Positions 6,405 to 16,657 of a stretch of 64,000 nt of DNA are shown here, piece after piece (the first letter of the stretch is position 1; every line of letters begins with the position of its first letter). The stretch lies in assembly GCA_965248635.1 (NCBI GenBank), contig OZ252114.1:3038001-3102000 (forward strand), given 5' to 3'. The position numbers and the translations under genes were made by a program. A model generated the notes under the pieces. That model was not told the origin of the DNA, made no database searches, and saw only the letters and a program-made list of their open reading frames with translations. This DNA is from CBDAPI01 sp965248635 (GTDB taxonomy: Bacteria > Acidobacteriota > UBA6911 > RPQK01 > CBDAPI01).

Positions 6405-8865
6405 TTCCACCACTCACCACCCTTCGGATGCGGGCCAGTAAACCGGCTCCGACGTCCTCGGGGAGTCCCTTTCCATCCAGTGTCAAATAAAAGACATCGA
6501 TCGCTTTCGCTCCCTCGGTGGAGATCAGCGCCAGCTCAATATTGCAGCCAACTTCCGAAATCTCGCGACTAATACGATACAACAGTCCTACTGAATCTGG
6601 TGCCACGATTTCCATGATTGTGTAGACCGACTCGGCTGTCTCTTCGAAATAGAAAGTTGGAGGAAACCAAGGCGAGATCGGTTGCAGGAGAAAACTCTGC
6701 TCTTTGCCTGCCAGGAGCCGTTCTACATCCAGCTTGCCCAGGATCGCCTCTTTCAGAAGCTTGCGGCAGCGGTGGCGCTCGCTGGGGTTCCGTTCCAGTC
6801 TCTTCGTCGTGTCGGTGAACTCGAAAATGTCCAGGATCGTGCCTTGCCGGTTGGAAAGGGCGTATCCACGCAGGATGTTCAGGCCAAAATAGGAAAGTAC
6901 TCCCACGATTCTGGCAAAGAGCTGGTGCCGATCGGTGGCGAGAACGCACAGTTCGTAACGGGTATCTGTGCGACGCAGCCTGAGCTGAGGCGCCTGCGTT
7001 TCCAGGACCCGGTGCGCCATTCGACAGTGCTCAAAGACTTCCCGCGGTTCCGTATTCAAGAGGTAACGGCGAGGCAGACCCTTCAGAAACATCTTCAGGT
7101 CGGCGCGATCCAGATCCTCAGGAAGGCTGGCGCCGGGCCCGAGAAGATCTGGAAGTCCCTCGATGACGGCCTGACCGAAGCCCCGGGTCAGACGCACGTA
7201 GGCCCCGACGTAGAGCTGCCAGAGCAGGTCTCTTTTCCAGTCGCTCAGAATTCCGGGGCCAACGGCCTTGATATCGGCGTAAGTCAGGAGCGTCAGCAGT
7301 CGCAGATTGGAGATTGTCCCCACGATATCCGCCAGCTGCTCAACCACAGCCGGATCATCCACATTTCTCCGAAAAGCCAGCTGCGACATCGCCAGATGGT
7401 GACGGATCAGGAACGTGACCTGATCAACCACATCTCGCGAGAACCGGAAGCGGCGGCAGGCCTGCGCCGCCATCCTTGAACTGGCGTCGACATGTGGTCC
7501 CTCCCGGCTTTTGCCCACGTCGTGCAGTAAGAGGGCCAGCGTCAGAATCGAAGCTGCGTCCGTCTCCATCAGGAGCTCACGAAATCGATGATCCACGGCT
7601 TCACTCTCGGGCAGCAGATCACAGATCTCCTTGACGGCGAGAAGCGTGTGCTCATCCACGGTGTAGCGGTGGTAGAAGTCACGAATCACCAGGGCTTTGA
7701 TCGTTCCGAACTCGGGAAACAGCAGCTCCAGGACTCCGAGCTCGTACATTTCGGAGAGGATGGCGTAAAGCTTCGGATGGGGAGTCAAGATCGCCTGGAT
7801 CAGCTCCCTTGTTTCGGAAAGCACAGCCTCTTTAGAAACCGGCCCGAGCGCATTGCGGATCTGCTCAGCAGCCCGAGGCGAAAGAACTCCCCCGGTCTTC
7901 AAGTCGAGGAACACCTGGAGGATGGATTTCAGGCTGCCCGGGGGCTCTGCCAGGTCCACCTCTTCTCTTCCCTCCCCCAAGCGAAATGTGCCCAGGCAGG
8001 CTCGTTGAAGAACCCGGGCCCGCAGGAAGTACTCCTTCATCAATGACTCGGAGCCGGAATCGGGGTTCTTTCCGAAACCGAGTAGCGCCGCGACCTGCTC
8101 CTGAAGCGGATGGGTCAAACGGTTGTGGTCCCGTCCCTGAATCAGGTGCAGTCCGATCCTGGCCCGGGCCAGGAACTGAAAGGAATGCTCAACCCGAGCT
8201 CGATCGTAGGGCCCCAGCCAGTTCATCTCCTGCAGAAGGCTCATCCAGTGAGTCACCAGATGATCTCGCAATCCACCGGGTGAGTGCTTCAGGTCGGGTT
8301 CCAGCTCGTAGATGGTGTTTCCATGCTCCCCATGGCGAGCCTGGGTGATTTGCAGGATTGCGTCGATCAGACCGGGACGATGCCGCGTCAACAGGCCCTC
8401 TCTGGCCTCTCTGAACTCATCCACCAACTCCATCGCCCCCCAGATGAATCTCCCATCCATCAGGGCCAGAAGAAAGCTGACCTCCTCCAGATCGATCGAC
8501 TTCAGATCCTGGACGGGCCAAACCTGCTGGCCCACTGACAGGCCAAGATCATAGAGGCTCCCCAGCATCGACCCGATCCCTTTCTCCAGTTCCGGGGTCA
8601 GAGTCTTTCCGGAATGGAGAAAGAGGAGATCAACATCGGAGAATGGGAACACTTCGCGACGACCGCAACCACCCAAACTGAACAGTCCGACCTGGTGCTC
8701 CTGGAGGGACTCACCTGCCAGAATCGAAATGACGTCGTCCAGATGATCTGCCAGGCTTGACAGAGTCTCTCTGCTGTCGAGCTGGTCCCGAAACCGCGAG
8801 AGTATGAGGTTTCGCTCCACGCTGACGCGATCCCGAAGTGAGGCGAGACCCGAATCTAGTGTCAT
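6355..8865 (-). CDS. glnD: [Protein-PII] uridylyltransferase / uridylyl-removing enzyme
   Basis: 836 residues, close to the usual length. Domains in order: a nucleotidyltransferase with GGCGRREVFPFSDVDLLFLH (G-G...DxD metal site) near residue 68; an HD phosphohydrolase with LLLHDVGKSREGPH near 445, the uridylyl-removing site; and two C-terminal ACT domains (about 645-720 and 755-820) that bind glutamine. It adds UMP to P-II when glutamine is low and removes it when glutamine is high. Its target glnB follows with a long overlap. The residues after the second ACT domain (SGGNETDPGDHSPQQAG) look like a tail created by reading through the glnB start region. ATG start at 8865. Confidence 0.95.
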   Translation of the reverse strand: MTLDSGLASLRDRVSVERNLILSRFRDQLDSRETLSSLADHLDDVISILAGESLQEHQVGLFSLGGCGRREVFPFSDVDLLFLHSGKTLTPELEKGIGSMLGSLYDLGLSVGQQVWPVQDLKSIDLEEVSFLLALMDGRFIWGAMELVDEFREAREGLLTRHRPGLIDAILQITQARHGEHGNTIYELEPDLKHSPGGLRDHLVTHWMSLLQEMNWLGPYDRARVEHSFQFLARARIGLHLIQGRDHNRLTHPLQEQVAALLGFGKNPDSGSESLMKEYFLRARVLQRACLGTFRLGEGREEVDLAEPPGSLKSILQVFLDLKTGGVLSPRAAEQIRNALGPVSKEAVLSETRELIQAILTPHPKLYAILSEMYELGVLELLFPEFGTIKALVIRDFYHRYTVDEHTLLAVKEICDLLPESEAVDHRFRELLMETDAASILTLALLLHDVGKSREGPHVDASSRMAAQACRRFRFSRDVVDQVTFLIRHHLAMSQLAFRRNVDDPAVVEQLADIVGTISNLRLLTLLTYADIKAVGPGILSDWKRDLLWQLYVGAYVRLTRGFGQAVIEGLPDLLGPGASLPEDLDRADLKMFLKGLPRRYLLNTEPREVFEHCRMAHRVLETQAPQLRLRRTDTRYELCVLATDRHQLFARIVGVLSYFGLNILRGYALSNRQGTILDIFEFTDTTKRLERNPSERHRCRKLLKEAILGKLDVERLLAGKEQSFLLQPISPWFPPTFYFEETAESVYTIMEIVAPDSVGLLYRISREISEVGCNIELALISTEGAKAIDVFYLTLDGKGLPEDVGAGLLARIRRVVSGGNETDPGDHSPQQAGRS

Positions 8866-8886
8866 TTGTTTTGGGAGGTGGCAGTC

Positions 8887-9561
8887 CTAAACCTTCTCTT
8901 GAAGCATCTTGGCCATCTGCCGTATGTGGTGGAGAAAGATGAGCATATTCGTGTGTCGAAGATCGGTGATGTGAACTGTCGAGGCGGCATTGAACAGGTA
9001 GGAACGAATGAGTCGGGTGGCAGACTCAGTCTCCCGATTCAGACGCCTGATTTCGACCTCGAAGAAGAAGTTGTTTTCAGCCGTGTGGACCTCCGGCTTG
9101 AAATCGTCCTTGGACCGGAGCTGCAGGAATATAACGGCCAGCATGTCGCGGAGGTCATCAGCGCTCCCGGAGATCTTCCGGGTCTGTTCTTTCCATTGAC
9201 CCCGGACTTTCGAATCCAATTCTATCTCTCCGTCCACGACCTGCCGTCGAATCTCGGTCAGATCGTCTACGGAGTTCTCCAAAATCTCCAGCTTTTCCTC
9301 GACCCGCTTCAGAAAATGCTCGATCTGACGGTCCACAAATTTCTGGGTAAACCTGGCAGGGGTTTCGTACGGTTCGACGGAACGGTGCAGGGACAGGAAC
9401 TGGTCCCGGAAGTGAGATCGGAGAATCTGGTTCTGAAGAGCCGTGGCAGGAATCTTGTCCTCCTCCCGGCCCGCCAGATTCGTGCAGGAAAAAAGTACCA
9501 GCACCGCCACGCTCTCGGCTTTCCGGACTCCCCTGCGCTTCAAAGCGTTTTCTCCAACCAT
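8887..9561 (-). CDS. Putative envelope protein with coiled coil, unknown function
   Basis: About 224 residues from the ATG at 9561; a longer frame starts with GTG at 9588. The N-terminus has basic residues followed by VAVLVLFSCTNLAG, which looks like a lipoprotein signal with a weak lipobox (LFSC). The rest is highly charged and helical (FLKRVEEKLEILENSVDDL), suggesting a coiled coil, and ends with NMLIFLHHIRQMAKMLQEKV. No family is recognised. It lies 21 bp upstream of glnD on the same strand and downstream of uppP, so it could be cotranscribed with either. The long plus-strand frame over the same bases lacks protein-like features. Confidence 0.55.
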   Translation of the reverse strand: MVGENALKRRGVRKAESVAVLVLFSCTNLAGREEDKIPATALQNQILRSHFRDQFLSLHRSVEPYETPARFTQKFVDRQIEHFLKRVEEKLEILENSVDDLTEIRRQVVDGEIELDSKVRGQWKEQTRKISGSADDLRDMLAVIFLQLRSKDDFKPEVHTAENNFFFEVEIRRLNRETESATRLIRSYLFNAASTVHITDLRHTNMLIFLHHIRQMAKMLQEKV

Positions 9562-9649
9562 CAGCAGCCCTGTCCAAGAATGATACACTAGCGCAGCTCG
9601 CCATAAATCTTGACCCAGGTCAAGACGTCCCTCCCCGCCGCTGGCCGTC

Positions 9650-10465
9650 TCATGGACTCAGCATCCAACCCAGAAGCACGAGGGACAAGACGAGTCGATA
9701 GAAAACGAACGGTTTCACGGTGTGGCTCTCCAGGAACCTGAGCAGAAATCGGATGGAAAAGAGGCCGCTCAAGAAAGCAGCCAGGAGACCCGCCAGGTTT
9801 TCGCCACTCAACGAAGCAGCCAGCAGGTCCGGCGACGCCGACAGTTCGAGAACTTTCGCCCCGATAGCCATCGAGATAGCAGGAATTCCGAGAAGAAAGG
9901 CAAAACGAGCTGCTTCAGGGCGGCCCAGCCCCAGCAGCAGGGCCGCTGTCATGGCAACTCCAGACCGGCTGACTCCGGGCATCAGGGCCAGGGCTTGAGC
10001 CAGCCCGATCCAGAATCCCCGCTGGGCGGTCAGGGACCAGAGCCCGGTCTGTTTGCTTTTGACACTGTCAGCCAGCCACAGCAGCAGCCCAAAAAAGGTC
10101 AGATTGAAACAGGTCAGTCCAGGGGTTCGAAGGCGCTCATTGTCCAGGAAGGTCAAGGCCACCCCGGCAACCAGGATCGGCAGTGTCCCGGTGACCAGGG
10201 GAAGGAGTAGTCGGTCCCACTCTCCGGCGGCCGCGGCTGGAGAAACAACCCCCTGGATCAAGCGCGCCAGGGGCTCGCGAAAGTAAAGGATCAGGGCCAG
10301 CAGGGTGCCCCCGTGGAGCAGGATGTCAAAAGTAAGGCCTCGCGGTACCCAGCCCAGAAGCCAGGGGAGGGCCAGAAGGTGGGCGGAACTGCTGACAGGA
10401 AGAAACTCCGTGAATCCCTGGAGGGTTCCCAGGATGATGGCTCGGATCCACGATTCCGGTATCAT
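9650..10465 (-). CDS. uppP: Undecaprenyl-diphosphatase (bacitracin resistance)
   Basis: 271-residue polytopic membrane protein of the BacA/UppP family. It removes a phosphate from undecaprenyl diphosphate to recycle the lipid carrier used for peptidoglycan and O-antigen export. The two diagnostic motifs are present: LQGFTEFLPVSSSAHL near the N-terminus, with the catalytic glutamate and serine-rich loop, and ALMPGVSRSGVAMTAALLLG near residue 165. At least seven hydrophobic helices follow. The ATG at 10465 has GGAGGT at a good distance. It diverges from guaA, sharing a 170-bp intergenic region. Confidence 0.95.
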   Translation of the reverse strand: MIPESWIRAIILGTLQGFTEFLPVSSSAHLLALPWLLGWVPRGLTFDILLHGGTLLALILYFREPLARLIQGVVSPAAAAGEWDRLLLPLVTGTLPILVAGVALTFLDNERLRTPGLTCFNLTFFGLLLWLADSVKSKQTGLWSLTAQRGFWIGLAQALALMPGVSRSGVAMTAALLLGLGRPEAARFAFLLGIPAISMAIGAKVLELSASPDLLAASLSGENLAGLLAAFLSGLFSIRFLLRFLESHTVKPFVFYRLVLSLVLLGWMLSP

Positions 10466-10534
10466 TTTGAGGTACCTCCAACTCTCGTTTTCGAGGCTCT
10501 CAGCGGGGAGCTGAGGGCCGGCTTCACCGCCATA

Positions 10535-10562
10535 TTTCGACGTCGCCTGAGCGTGCTATACT
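10535..10562 (+). promoter_or_regulatory. Candidate sigma-70 promoter for guaA
   Basis: A good -10 hexamer TATACT at 10557-10562, with TTTCGA at 10535-10540 as a weak -35 and 16 bp between them. It lies about 70 bp before the guaA start in the divergent uppP-guaA spacer. Confidence 0.5.
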
Positions 10563-10635
10563 GCCTCCTTCTATGAGAGGCTAACCGTAACCTTTTCGAG
10601 AACTTTGAGCGGCACCACCCTGGTGAACGCAGCGA

Positions 10636-12177
10636 ATGTCTGAAGGCCACGAGACCATTGTCGTCCTCGACTTTGGCTCCCAGTATACGCAGTTGATCGC
10701 GCGACGAGTCCGCGATGCCGGAGTTTACTGTGAAATTCTCCCCTACCATGTCGACCCTTCAGAAATCGAGAGTCGCGAGCCTCGGGGAATTATTCTCTCC
10801 GGTGGCCCTGACTCGGTGTTTGGCGCTGACTCTCCGCATCCGAACGAGGCGATTTATGAGGTGTCCAGGCCGCTCCTCGGAATCTGCTACGGCATGCAGT
10901 TGATGGCCCACAAGCTGGGAGGAAATGTCCACGCGGCAACGGATCGCCAGTATGGCCCTGCCACCCTCGAAGTCTGCAGTGAGAGTCAAATCCTGCACGG
11001 AATTCCCCCGTCTTCCCAAGTGTGGATGAGCCACGGTGACAAGATCGAAGAGCTTCCCTCCGGCTTTCAGATCGTAGCCCGCGCCGGGCAGACAATTGCC
11101 GCCTGCGAGAATCGCGAGACGCGGCGCTATGGAGTTCAGTTTCATCCGGAAGTTGTACACACTGCCGAGGGCGATGCGATTCTGAAGAATTTTCTCTTTG
11201 AGATCTGTGAGTGCCGAGGAGACTGGACGGTCCGGTCTTTCATTGACGACGCGGTCGAGAGAATCAAGAGTCAAGTGAAGGATGGTCATGCCCTCTGTGG
11301 ACTGTCCGGGGGAGTCGACTCGGTGGTGGCCGCGGTGCTGGTCCATCGTGCTGTGGGCGACCGGTTGACTTGCGTGTTTGTCGACAACGGGCTGCTGCGA
11401 ATGAACGAATTCGAGGCTGTTCTGCAGGCCTTTGATGAGCAACTCGACCTGAAGATTGTAGGGGTGGACGCCGGCGAGCGATTCCTTTCCAGGCTGGAAG
11501 GAGTGGTCGAGCCGGAATTGAAACGCAAGAGGATTGGGGAGGAGTTCATCCGAGTCTTTGAAGAGCAGTCGCACCCCGATCGGGACTATCGCTACCTGGT
11601 CCAGGGAACTCTTTACCCCGATGTAATCGAGTCCGTCTCGGTCAAGGGCCCCTCGGCCGTGATCAAGAGCCATCACAATGTGGGCGGACTCCCGGAACAG
11701 ATGACCCTGGAACTGGTCGAGCCCCTGCGGGAGTTGTTCAAGGATGAGGTGCGGCGAGTGGGAAAGGCCCTCAAGATTTCCGATTCAATTCTACAAAGGC
11801 ACCCCTTTCCGGGACCTGGTCTGGCCATCCGTATCCTGGGAGAGGTGACTCCGGAGAGACTGCGGATCGTTCGCGAGGCCGATCAGATTGTCCTGGAGGA
11901 AATTCGGAGGGCGGGGCTCTACACAGATGTCTGGCAGGCGTTTGCGTTGCTGCTGCCGGTGCAGGCCGTCGGCGTGATGGGAGACGATCGGACCTATGAA
12001 AACGTGGCTGCCCTGCGCATCGTGGACAGTGCCGACGGAATGACCGCCGATTGGGTCAAGGTCCCTTATGAGGTCCTGGCGACCATGTCCAGTCGGATCG
12101 TCAATGAGGTCCGGGGAATCAATCGGGTGGTCTACGACATCAGCTCCAAACCCCCCGGCACTATCGAGTGGGAGTGA
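10636..12177 (+). CDS. guaA: GMP synthase (glutamine-hydrolysing)
   Basis: 513 residues, full length. It converts XMP, ATP and glutamine into GMP in purine synthesis. The N-terminal class I glutamine amidotransferase has the nucleophile in LLGICYGMQL (Cys84) and the histidine-glutamate pair in GVQFHPEVVHT. The ATP-pyrophosphatase domain has the P-loop GLSGGVDSVVAA near residue 222. The C-terminal dimerisation domain ends PPGTIEWE, the typical GuaA finish. dnaE starts 12 bp downstream, so the two are probably cotranscribed. A candidate promoter lies at 10535-10562. Confidence 0.97.
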   Translation: MSEGHETIVVLDFGSQYTQLIARRVRDAGVYCEILPYHVDPSEIESREPRGIILSGGPDSVFGADSPHPNEAIYEVSRPLLGICYGMQLMAHKLGGNVHAATDRQYGPATLEVCSESQILHGIPPSSQVWMSHGDKIEELPSGFQIVARAGQTIAACENRETRRYGVQFHPEVVHTAEGDAILKNFLFEICECRGDWTVRSFIDDAVERIKSQVKDGHALCGLSGGVDSVVAAVLVHRAVGDRLTCVFVDNGLLRMNEFEAVLQAFDEQLDLKIVGVDAGERFLSRLEGVVEPELKRKRIGEEFIRVFEEQSHPDRDYRYLVQGTLYPDVIESVSVKGPSAVIKSHHNVGGLPEQMTLELVEPLRELFKDEVRRVGKALKISDSILQRHPFPGPGLAIRILGEVTPERLRIVREADQIVLEEIRRAGLYTDVWQAFALLLPVQAVGVMGDDRTYENVAALRIVDSADGMTADWVKVPYEVLATMSSRIVNEVRGINRVVYDISSKPPGTIEWE

Positions 12178-12189
12178 GTACTAAGACTT

Positions 12190-15100
12190 ATGGGCCAGGA
12201 CCCTTTTGTCCATCTTCATCTTCACAGCCATTACAGTCTTCTCGATGGCGCCAATCGCATCGAAGACGTTGTCGGCAAAGCAGCCGAGCTGAACATGCCG
12301 GCTCTGGCTCTCACCGATCATGGGAATCTGTTCGGAGCCGTGCAGTTCCACGACGCAGCGGTTCGAGCCGGAATCAAACCCATCATCGGCTGCGAGGCCT
12401 ACGTAGCCCGGGAAGGACGTCGCACCAAAGGCGGGCGCTCCGACCGCAGCAATCATCTGGTTCTGCTCTGCAAGAATGAAGTTGGTTACCGAAATCTGAT
12501 CCGCCTGGTCTCTTTGGGTTATCAGGAGGGTTTCTACTACCGGCCCAGAATCGATCTGGAACTCCTTTCCCGCTACTCCGACGGTCTGATCGGACTTTCC
12601 GCCTGTCTGAAGGGAATCGTTGCCTGGAATGTTATGCAGGACCGGTTTGACGAGGCAGCAAAAAGAGCCGGCGAACTCTCTGAGATTCTGGGCCCCGGCA
12701 ATTTCTACCTGGAAGTGCAGGACCATGGGATTGAAGAGCAGGCTCGAGTCAACCAGGCTGTCCTGAAGATTTCACGCAGCCAGGAGCTCCCGGTGCTTGC
12801 CACGAACGACTGTCACTACCTTTCTCAGGACGACTCGTTTGCCCACGACGTGCTGCTTTGTGTCCAGACGGGAAAGACCATCTACGATCGCGATCGGCTC
12901 AGTTACAAGACCGACCAGTTTTTCTTCAAGACGGCCCAGGAGATGGAAAAGCTCTTCGGGAATGTCCCCGGGGCCCTGTCCAACACTCTGGAAGTCGCCC
13001 AGAAGTGCGATTTTCATTTTGGTCCGACGGAAAGCGTTTTTCCCCAGTTTGAAGTTCCACCGGGTCGCACCATCGACAGCCACTTCGAGAAGATTGCGCG
13101 CGAAGGTTTTGAGGAGCGTCTTCCCGTGCTGCAGGAACTGGAGCGGGAAGGGCGTCTTCGTCACGGAGTCGACGAGTACAAGGAACGCCTCGACGACGAA
13201 ATCCGGCTCATTCAGGAGATGAAGTTTCCAGGCTACTTTCTGATCGTCTGGGATTTCATCCGCTATGCCCGGGAAGAGGGGATTCCGGTCGGTCCCGGGC
13301 GTGGATCGGTTGCCGGTAGCCTGGTCTCCTACGCGCTGAAGATCACCAACGTCGACCCGATTCAGTATGACCTGCTCTTTGAGCGCTTCCTGAACCCCGA
13401 GAGAGTGACACCTCCCGACATTGACATCGACTTCTGCATGCACGGGCGCTCCAGAGTGATTGACTACGTGATGGAGAAGTACGGGCGTGACAATGTCAGC
13501 CAGATCATTACTTTCGGAACCATGGCCGCACGCGGGGCCATCCGGGATGTTGGTCGTGCTTTGAACGTTGCCTATGCCGACGTTGACAAAATGGCCAAGC
13601 TGGTTCCCCAGGAGCCCCACGCCAGCCTTTCGAAAGCCATGAGCAATGTTCGGGAACTCCGGGCTCTGGCCTCCAGCTCATCGAGTTACGAGCAGCTTGT
13701 AACGATCGCTCAGCGGCTCGAGGGGCTGGTCCGACACGCCTCGACGCATGCCGCCGGTGTCGTCATCGCACCGCGGCCGCTGATTGACCTGATCCCGCTC
13801 TACAAGACCACCAAAGGCGAGGTGATGACGCAGTATCCCATGACCGACCTGGAGCGGCTGGGATTGCTCAAGATGGACTTTCTGGCTCTGACGACTCTGA
13901 CCGTCATTGACCAGGCGCTTCAGCAGATCCGGGAGCAAACGGACGTGGATCTGGATCTCTCTCAGATCGATCTGGATGATCCGGAAACTCTGGAGCTGTT
14001 CTGTGACGGCCGCACCTCCGGTATTTTCCAGTTCGAATCCGGTGGGATGCGCGACATTCTTCGCCGCCTGCAACCTGATAAGTTCGAAGATCTGATCGCG
14101 CTGAATGCCCTCTACCGGCCCGGGCCGATTCAGGGGGGCATGATCGACGATTTCATCGATCGTCGGCACGGCAAGGTTCAGATCGAGTACGTAGTTTCCC
14201 AGCTGGAAGAGATCCTGGAAGAGACCTACGGTGTGATTGTCTACCAGGAACAGGTCATGCGGATTGCCAGTCTGCTGGGAGGCTTCTCACTGGGAGAAGC
14301 CGATCTTCTTCGACGAGCGATGGGCAAGAAGAAGAAGACGGTCATGGAGAAGCAGAGAAAGCGCTTCCTTGTGGGGGCCAGGGAGAGAGGAGTTGCTCCC
14401 GGCAAGGCAGAACATATCTTCGAGCTGATGGCACAGTTTGCAGGCTATGGCTTCAACAAGAGTCATTCGACGGCGTATGCCCTTCTCGCCTACCAGACGG
14501 CCTACCTCAAGGTTCATTTTCCGGTGCAGTTCATGGCCGCCATGCTGACCAGCGAGATGGGCACGACCGACAAGGTGGTCAGATATCTGAGTGAGTGCAA
14601 GGAGATGGGTATCACGGTTCGGCCTCCGGATGTCAATGAGAGTGATATCCATTTTCGAGCCTCCGCAGACCAGATCGTTTTCGGTCTGGCGGCCATCAAG
14701 AACGTCGGTGAGGGAGCGATACAAGGCGTCATTGAGTGCCGAAATGAGATCGGCCCGTTCAAGAACATCTTTGAGTTCTGCGAGAACGTGGATCTGCGCG
14801 TCGCCAACAAGCGAGTCCTGGAATCCCTCATTAAGGCTGGCGTTTTTGATTCACTCCACTCCTCTCGGCGATCCCTGATGGAGGTGCTCGACAGGGCCGT
14901 GGAAAGAGGCCAGAAAGCCCACAGAGACCGCCTGAGCGGTCAAATCGGGCTCTTTGGGGACCCCGCAGCGGCTGCTTCCGAGGCTGACGACGTACCCTTT
15001 AGAGGCAACTGGCCCGATCGAGAACAATGGGGATACGAAAAGGAAACCCTGGGTTTCTATGTAACCGGTCATCCCCTTCAGAAATATGAGCAGGAGCTGC

Positions 15101-15657
15101 GCAAGTTTTCGCTGGGGGATAGTGCCCGGCTGGGAGAAGAGATGGCAGGCCGGGAGACCTCGATCGGTGGCATGGTCACGGCGGTGCGACGGCTCCAGAC
15201 CCGAAAGGGGGCGTCGATGGCAACCTTCCAACTCGAGGATCTGAGCGGCACGGTCGAGGTCGTTGTCTTCCCCAAGTGTTACGAGAAATGTAGCGATCTG
15301 CTGTCTGAACCCGACCAACCGATGCTCGTTCGAGGGCGCTGTGAGGTGGACGGACGCGGCGCCGCACGCCTTATCGCCGCCAGCATCGCTGTTCTCGACT
15401 CCCTCTGGAAACGGGGTGTCGAAAAGATGCTCATCTCTGTGTCGGTGCCCTCAATTGACTCGCTTTCCGTTTCTCGGCTTCAGGATCTGATCAAACATAA
15501 TCCGGGCCCCTGTCCCCTGGAATTCGAGATCTGCGAGCGGCATCGGTTCCGTATTAGGCTCATTCCCAGTGACCCTACAGAGGTCAATCCCGCTCCCGCC
15601 TTCGTGACCGAAGTGGAAAAGCTCTTTGGTGAGAATTCCGTGACGCTGTATACTTAG
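12190..15657 (+). CDS. dnaE: DNA polymerase III subunit alpha
   Basis: 1155 residues, matching DnaE1-type replicases. It is the catalytic subunit of the replicative polymerase. The N-terminal PHP domain starts FVHLHLHSHYSLLDGA. The polymerase active site shows PDIDIDFCMHGR near residue 413 and the conserved VGPGRGSVAGSLVSYAL before it. YGFNKSHSTAYALLAYQTAY lies at about 755. The OB-fold (LEDLSGTVEVVVFP) is near residue 1020. No proofreading exonuclease is inserted, so this is DnaE rather than PolC. Placement 12 bp after guaA suggests cotranscription; no ribosome-binding site stronger than the terminal guaA purines is visible. Confidence 0.97.
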   Translation: MGQDPFVHLHLHSHYSLLDGANRIEDVVGKAAELNMPALALTDHGNLFGAVQFHDAAVRAGIKPIIGCEAYVAREGRRTKGGRSDRSNHLVLLCKNEVGYRNLIRLVSLGYQEGFYYRPRIDLELLSRYSDGLIGLSACLKGIVAWNVMQDRFDEAAKRAGELSEILGPGNFYLEVQDHGIEEQARVNQAVLKISRSQELPVLATNDCHYLSQDDSFAHDVLLCVQTGKTIYDRDRLSYKTDQFFFKTAQEMEKLFGNVPGALSNTLEVAQKCDFHFGPTESVFPQFEVPPGRTIDSHFEKIAREGFEERLPVLQELEREGRLRHGVDEYKERLDDEIRLIQEMKFPGYFLIVWDFIRYAREEGIPVGPGRGSVAGSLVSYALKITNVDPIQYDLLFERFLNPERVTPPDIDIDFCMHGRSRVIDYVMEKYGRDNVSQIITFGTMAARGAIRDVGRALNVAYADVDKMAKLVPQEPHASLSKAMSNVRELRALASSSSSYEQLVTIAQRLEGLVRHASTHAAGVVIAPRPLIDLIPLYKTTKGEVMTQYPMTDLERLGLLKMDFLALTTLTVIDQALQQIREQTDVDLDLSQIDLDDPETLELFCDGRTSGIFQFESGGMRDILRRLQPDKFEDLIALNALYRPGPIQGGMIDDFIDRRHGKVQIEYVVSQLEEILEETYGVIVYQEQVMRIASLLGGFSLGEADLLRRAMGKKKKTVMEKQRKRFLVGARERGVAPGKAEHIFELMAQFAGYGFNKSHSTAYALLAYQTAYLKVHFPVQFMAAMLTSEMGTTDKVVRYLSECKEMGITVRPPDVNESDIHFRASADQIVFGLAAIKNVGEGAIQGVIECRNEIGPFKNIFEFCENVDLRVANKRVLESLIKAGVFDSLHSSRRSLMEVLDRAVERGQKAHRDRLSGQIGLFGDPAAAASEADDVPFRGNWPDREQWGYEKETLGFYVTGHPLQKYEQELRKFSLGDSARLGEEMAGRETSIGGMVTAVRRLQTRKGASMATFQLEDLSGTVEVVVFPKCYEKCSDLLSEPDQPMLVRGRCEVDGRGAARLIAASIAVLDSLWKRGVEKMLISVSVPSIDSLSVSRLQDLIKHNPGPCPLEFEICERHRFRIRLIPSDPTEVNPAPAFVTEVEKLFGENSVTLYT

Positions 15658-15724
15658 AGCTCAGGCACAGCCAGCGTGCTTCCGACTTCCTTTCAATTGA
15701 CCACTCCCGCACCTGGGGTTTGAT

Positions 15725-16657
15725 GTGGATAACAAGGTTCAACAGATCAACCGCTTGCGCGAGCAGGTCCAGAATCTTCCCGCGGACCAGACCGCAGAGA
15801 TCGAGCGTCTCCAGGAACAAATCGCTCAGCTGCGGTCACAGATCGAGAAGGGACTGACACCCTGGGACCAGGTTCAACTGGCGCGGCATCCTGATCGACC
15901 CTATACGCTCGATTATGTTTCGCGAGTTTTCTCCGGGTTCAGCGAACTGCACGGGGACCGGAGATTCTATGATGATCCTGCCATGATCGGGGGAATGGCC
16001 CGGCTCGACGACGAACCCGTGCTGATTATCGGCCATCAAAAGGGTCGTAATACGAAGCAGCGCATTTACCGAAACTACGGGATGCCCAAGCCGGAGGGAT
16101 ATCGCAAAGCCATCCGGCTCATGGAGCTTGCTGAGAAGTTTCGTCGTCCCATTTTCGCCTTCATTGACACCCCTGGGGCCTATCCGGGGATGGGGGCTGA
16201 AGAAAGGGGTCAGGCGCAGGCAATCGCTCTAAATCTGCGAACCATGGCTCGGATTCAGGTTCCGCTGATCTGCGTGGTGATTGGCGAGGGTGGAAGCGGA
16301 GGCGCGCTGGCGATCGCTCTGGGCGACCGAATTCTGATGCTGGAGCACTCCATCTACTCTGTGATCTCACCGGAAAGCTGCTCCGCTATCCTCTGGAAAG
16401 ATCAGGAGCACGCTCGGGAGGCGGCCGCCTCCCTGAAACTGACACCAGAGCATCTCCTCAAGCACAAGGTCGTGGACGAGATCGTGCCTGAACCATCCGG
16501 CGGGGCCCACCTCAACTACGACGAGGCCGCATCTCTCCTGAAAGACCGGCTCATCCAGAACCTGCGCGAGCTTGAGGGAATTGACCCCCAGGAGTTGATC
16601 TCACTGCGGCACGAAAAGTTCCGGCAGATGGGCCAGTTTTACGAAGAAGAGGCCTGA
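15725..16657 (+). CDS. accA: Acetyl-CoA carboxylase carboxyltransferase subunit alpha
   Basis: 310 residues. With AccD it transfers CO2 from biotin carrier protein to acetyl-CoA, making malonyl-CoA for fatty acid synthesis. The N-terminal helical part contains a coiled coil. The crotonase-like core has DTPGAYPGMGAEERGQAQAI and the oxyanion/glycine-rich GEGGSGGALAIALGDRI, then EHSIYSVISPESCSAILW. The start is a GTG at 15725 (VDNKVQQI); an overlapping ATG is out of frame. It follows dnaE by 67 bp, a gene order seen in many bacteria. accD and accBC are not in the window. Confidence 0.96.
   Translation: MDNKVQQINRLREQVQNLPADQTAEIERLQEQIAQLRSQIEKGLTPWDQVQLARHPDRPYTLDYVSRVFSGFSELHGDRRFYDDPAMIGGMARLDDEPVLIIGHQKGRNTKQRIYRNYGMPKPEGYRKAIRLMELAEKFRRPIFAFIDTPGAYPGMGAEERGQAQAIALNLRTMARIQVPLICVVIGEGGSGGALAIALGDRILMLEHSIYSVISPESCSAILWKDQEHAREAAASLKLTPEHLLKHKVVDEIVPEPSGGAHLNYDEAASLLKDRLIQNLRELEGIDPQELISLRHEKFRQMGQFYEEEA

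Noticed and set aside
8866..9591. Plus-strand open frame of 241 codons
   Set aside because: It lies opposite a minus-strand frame with a signal and coiled coil, and its product has no protein-like pattern I recognise.
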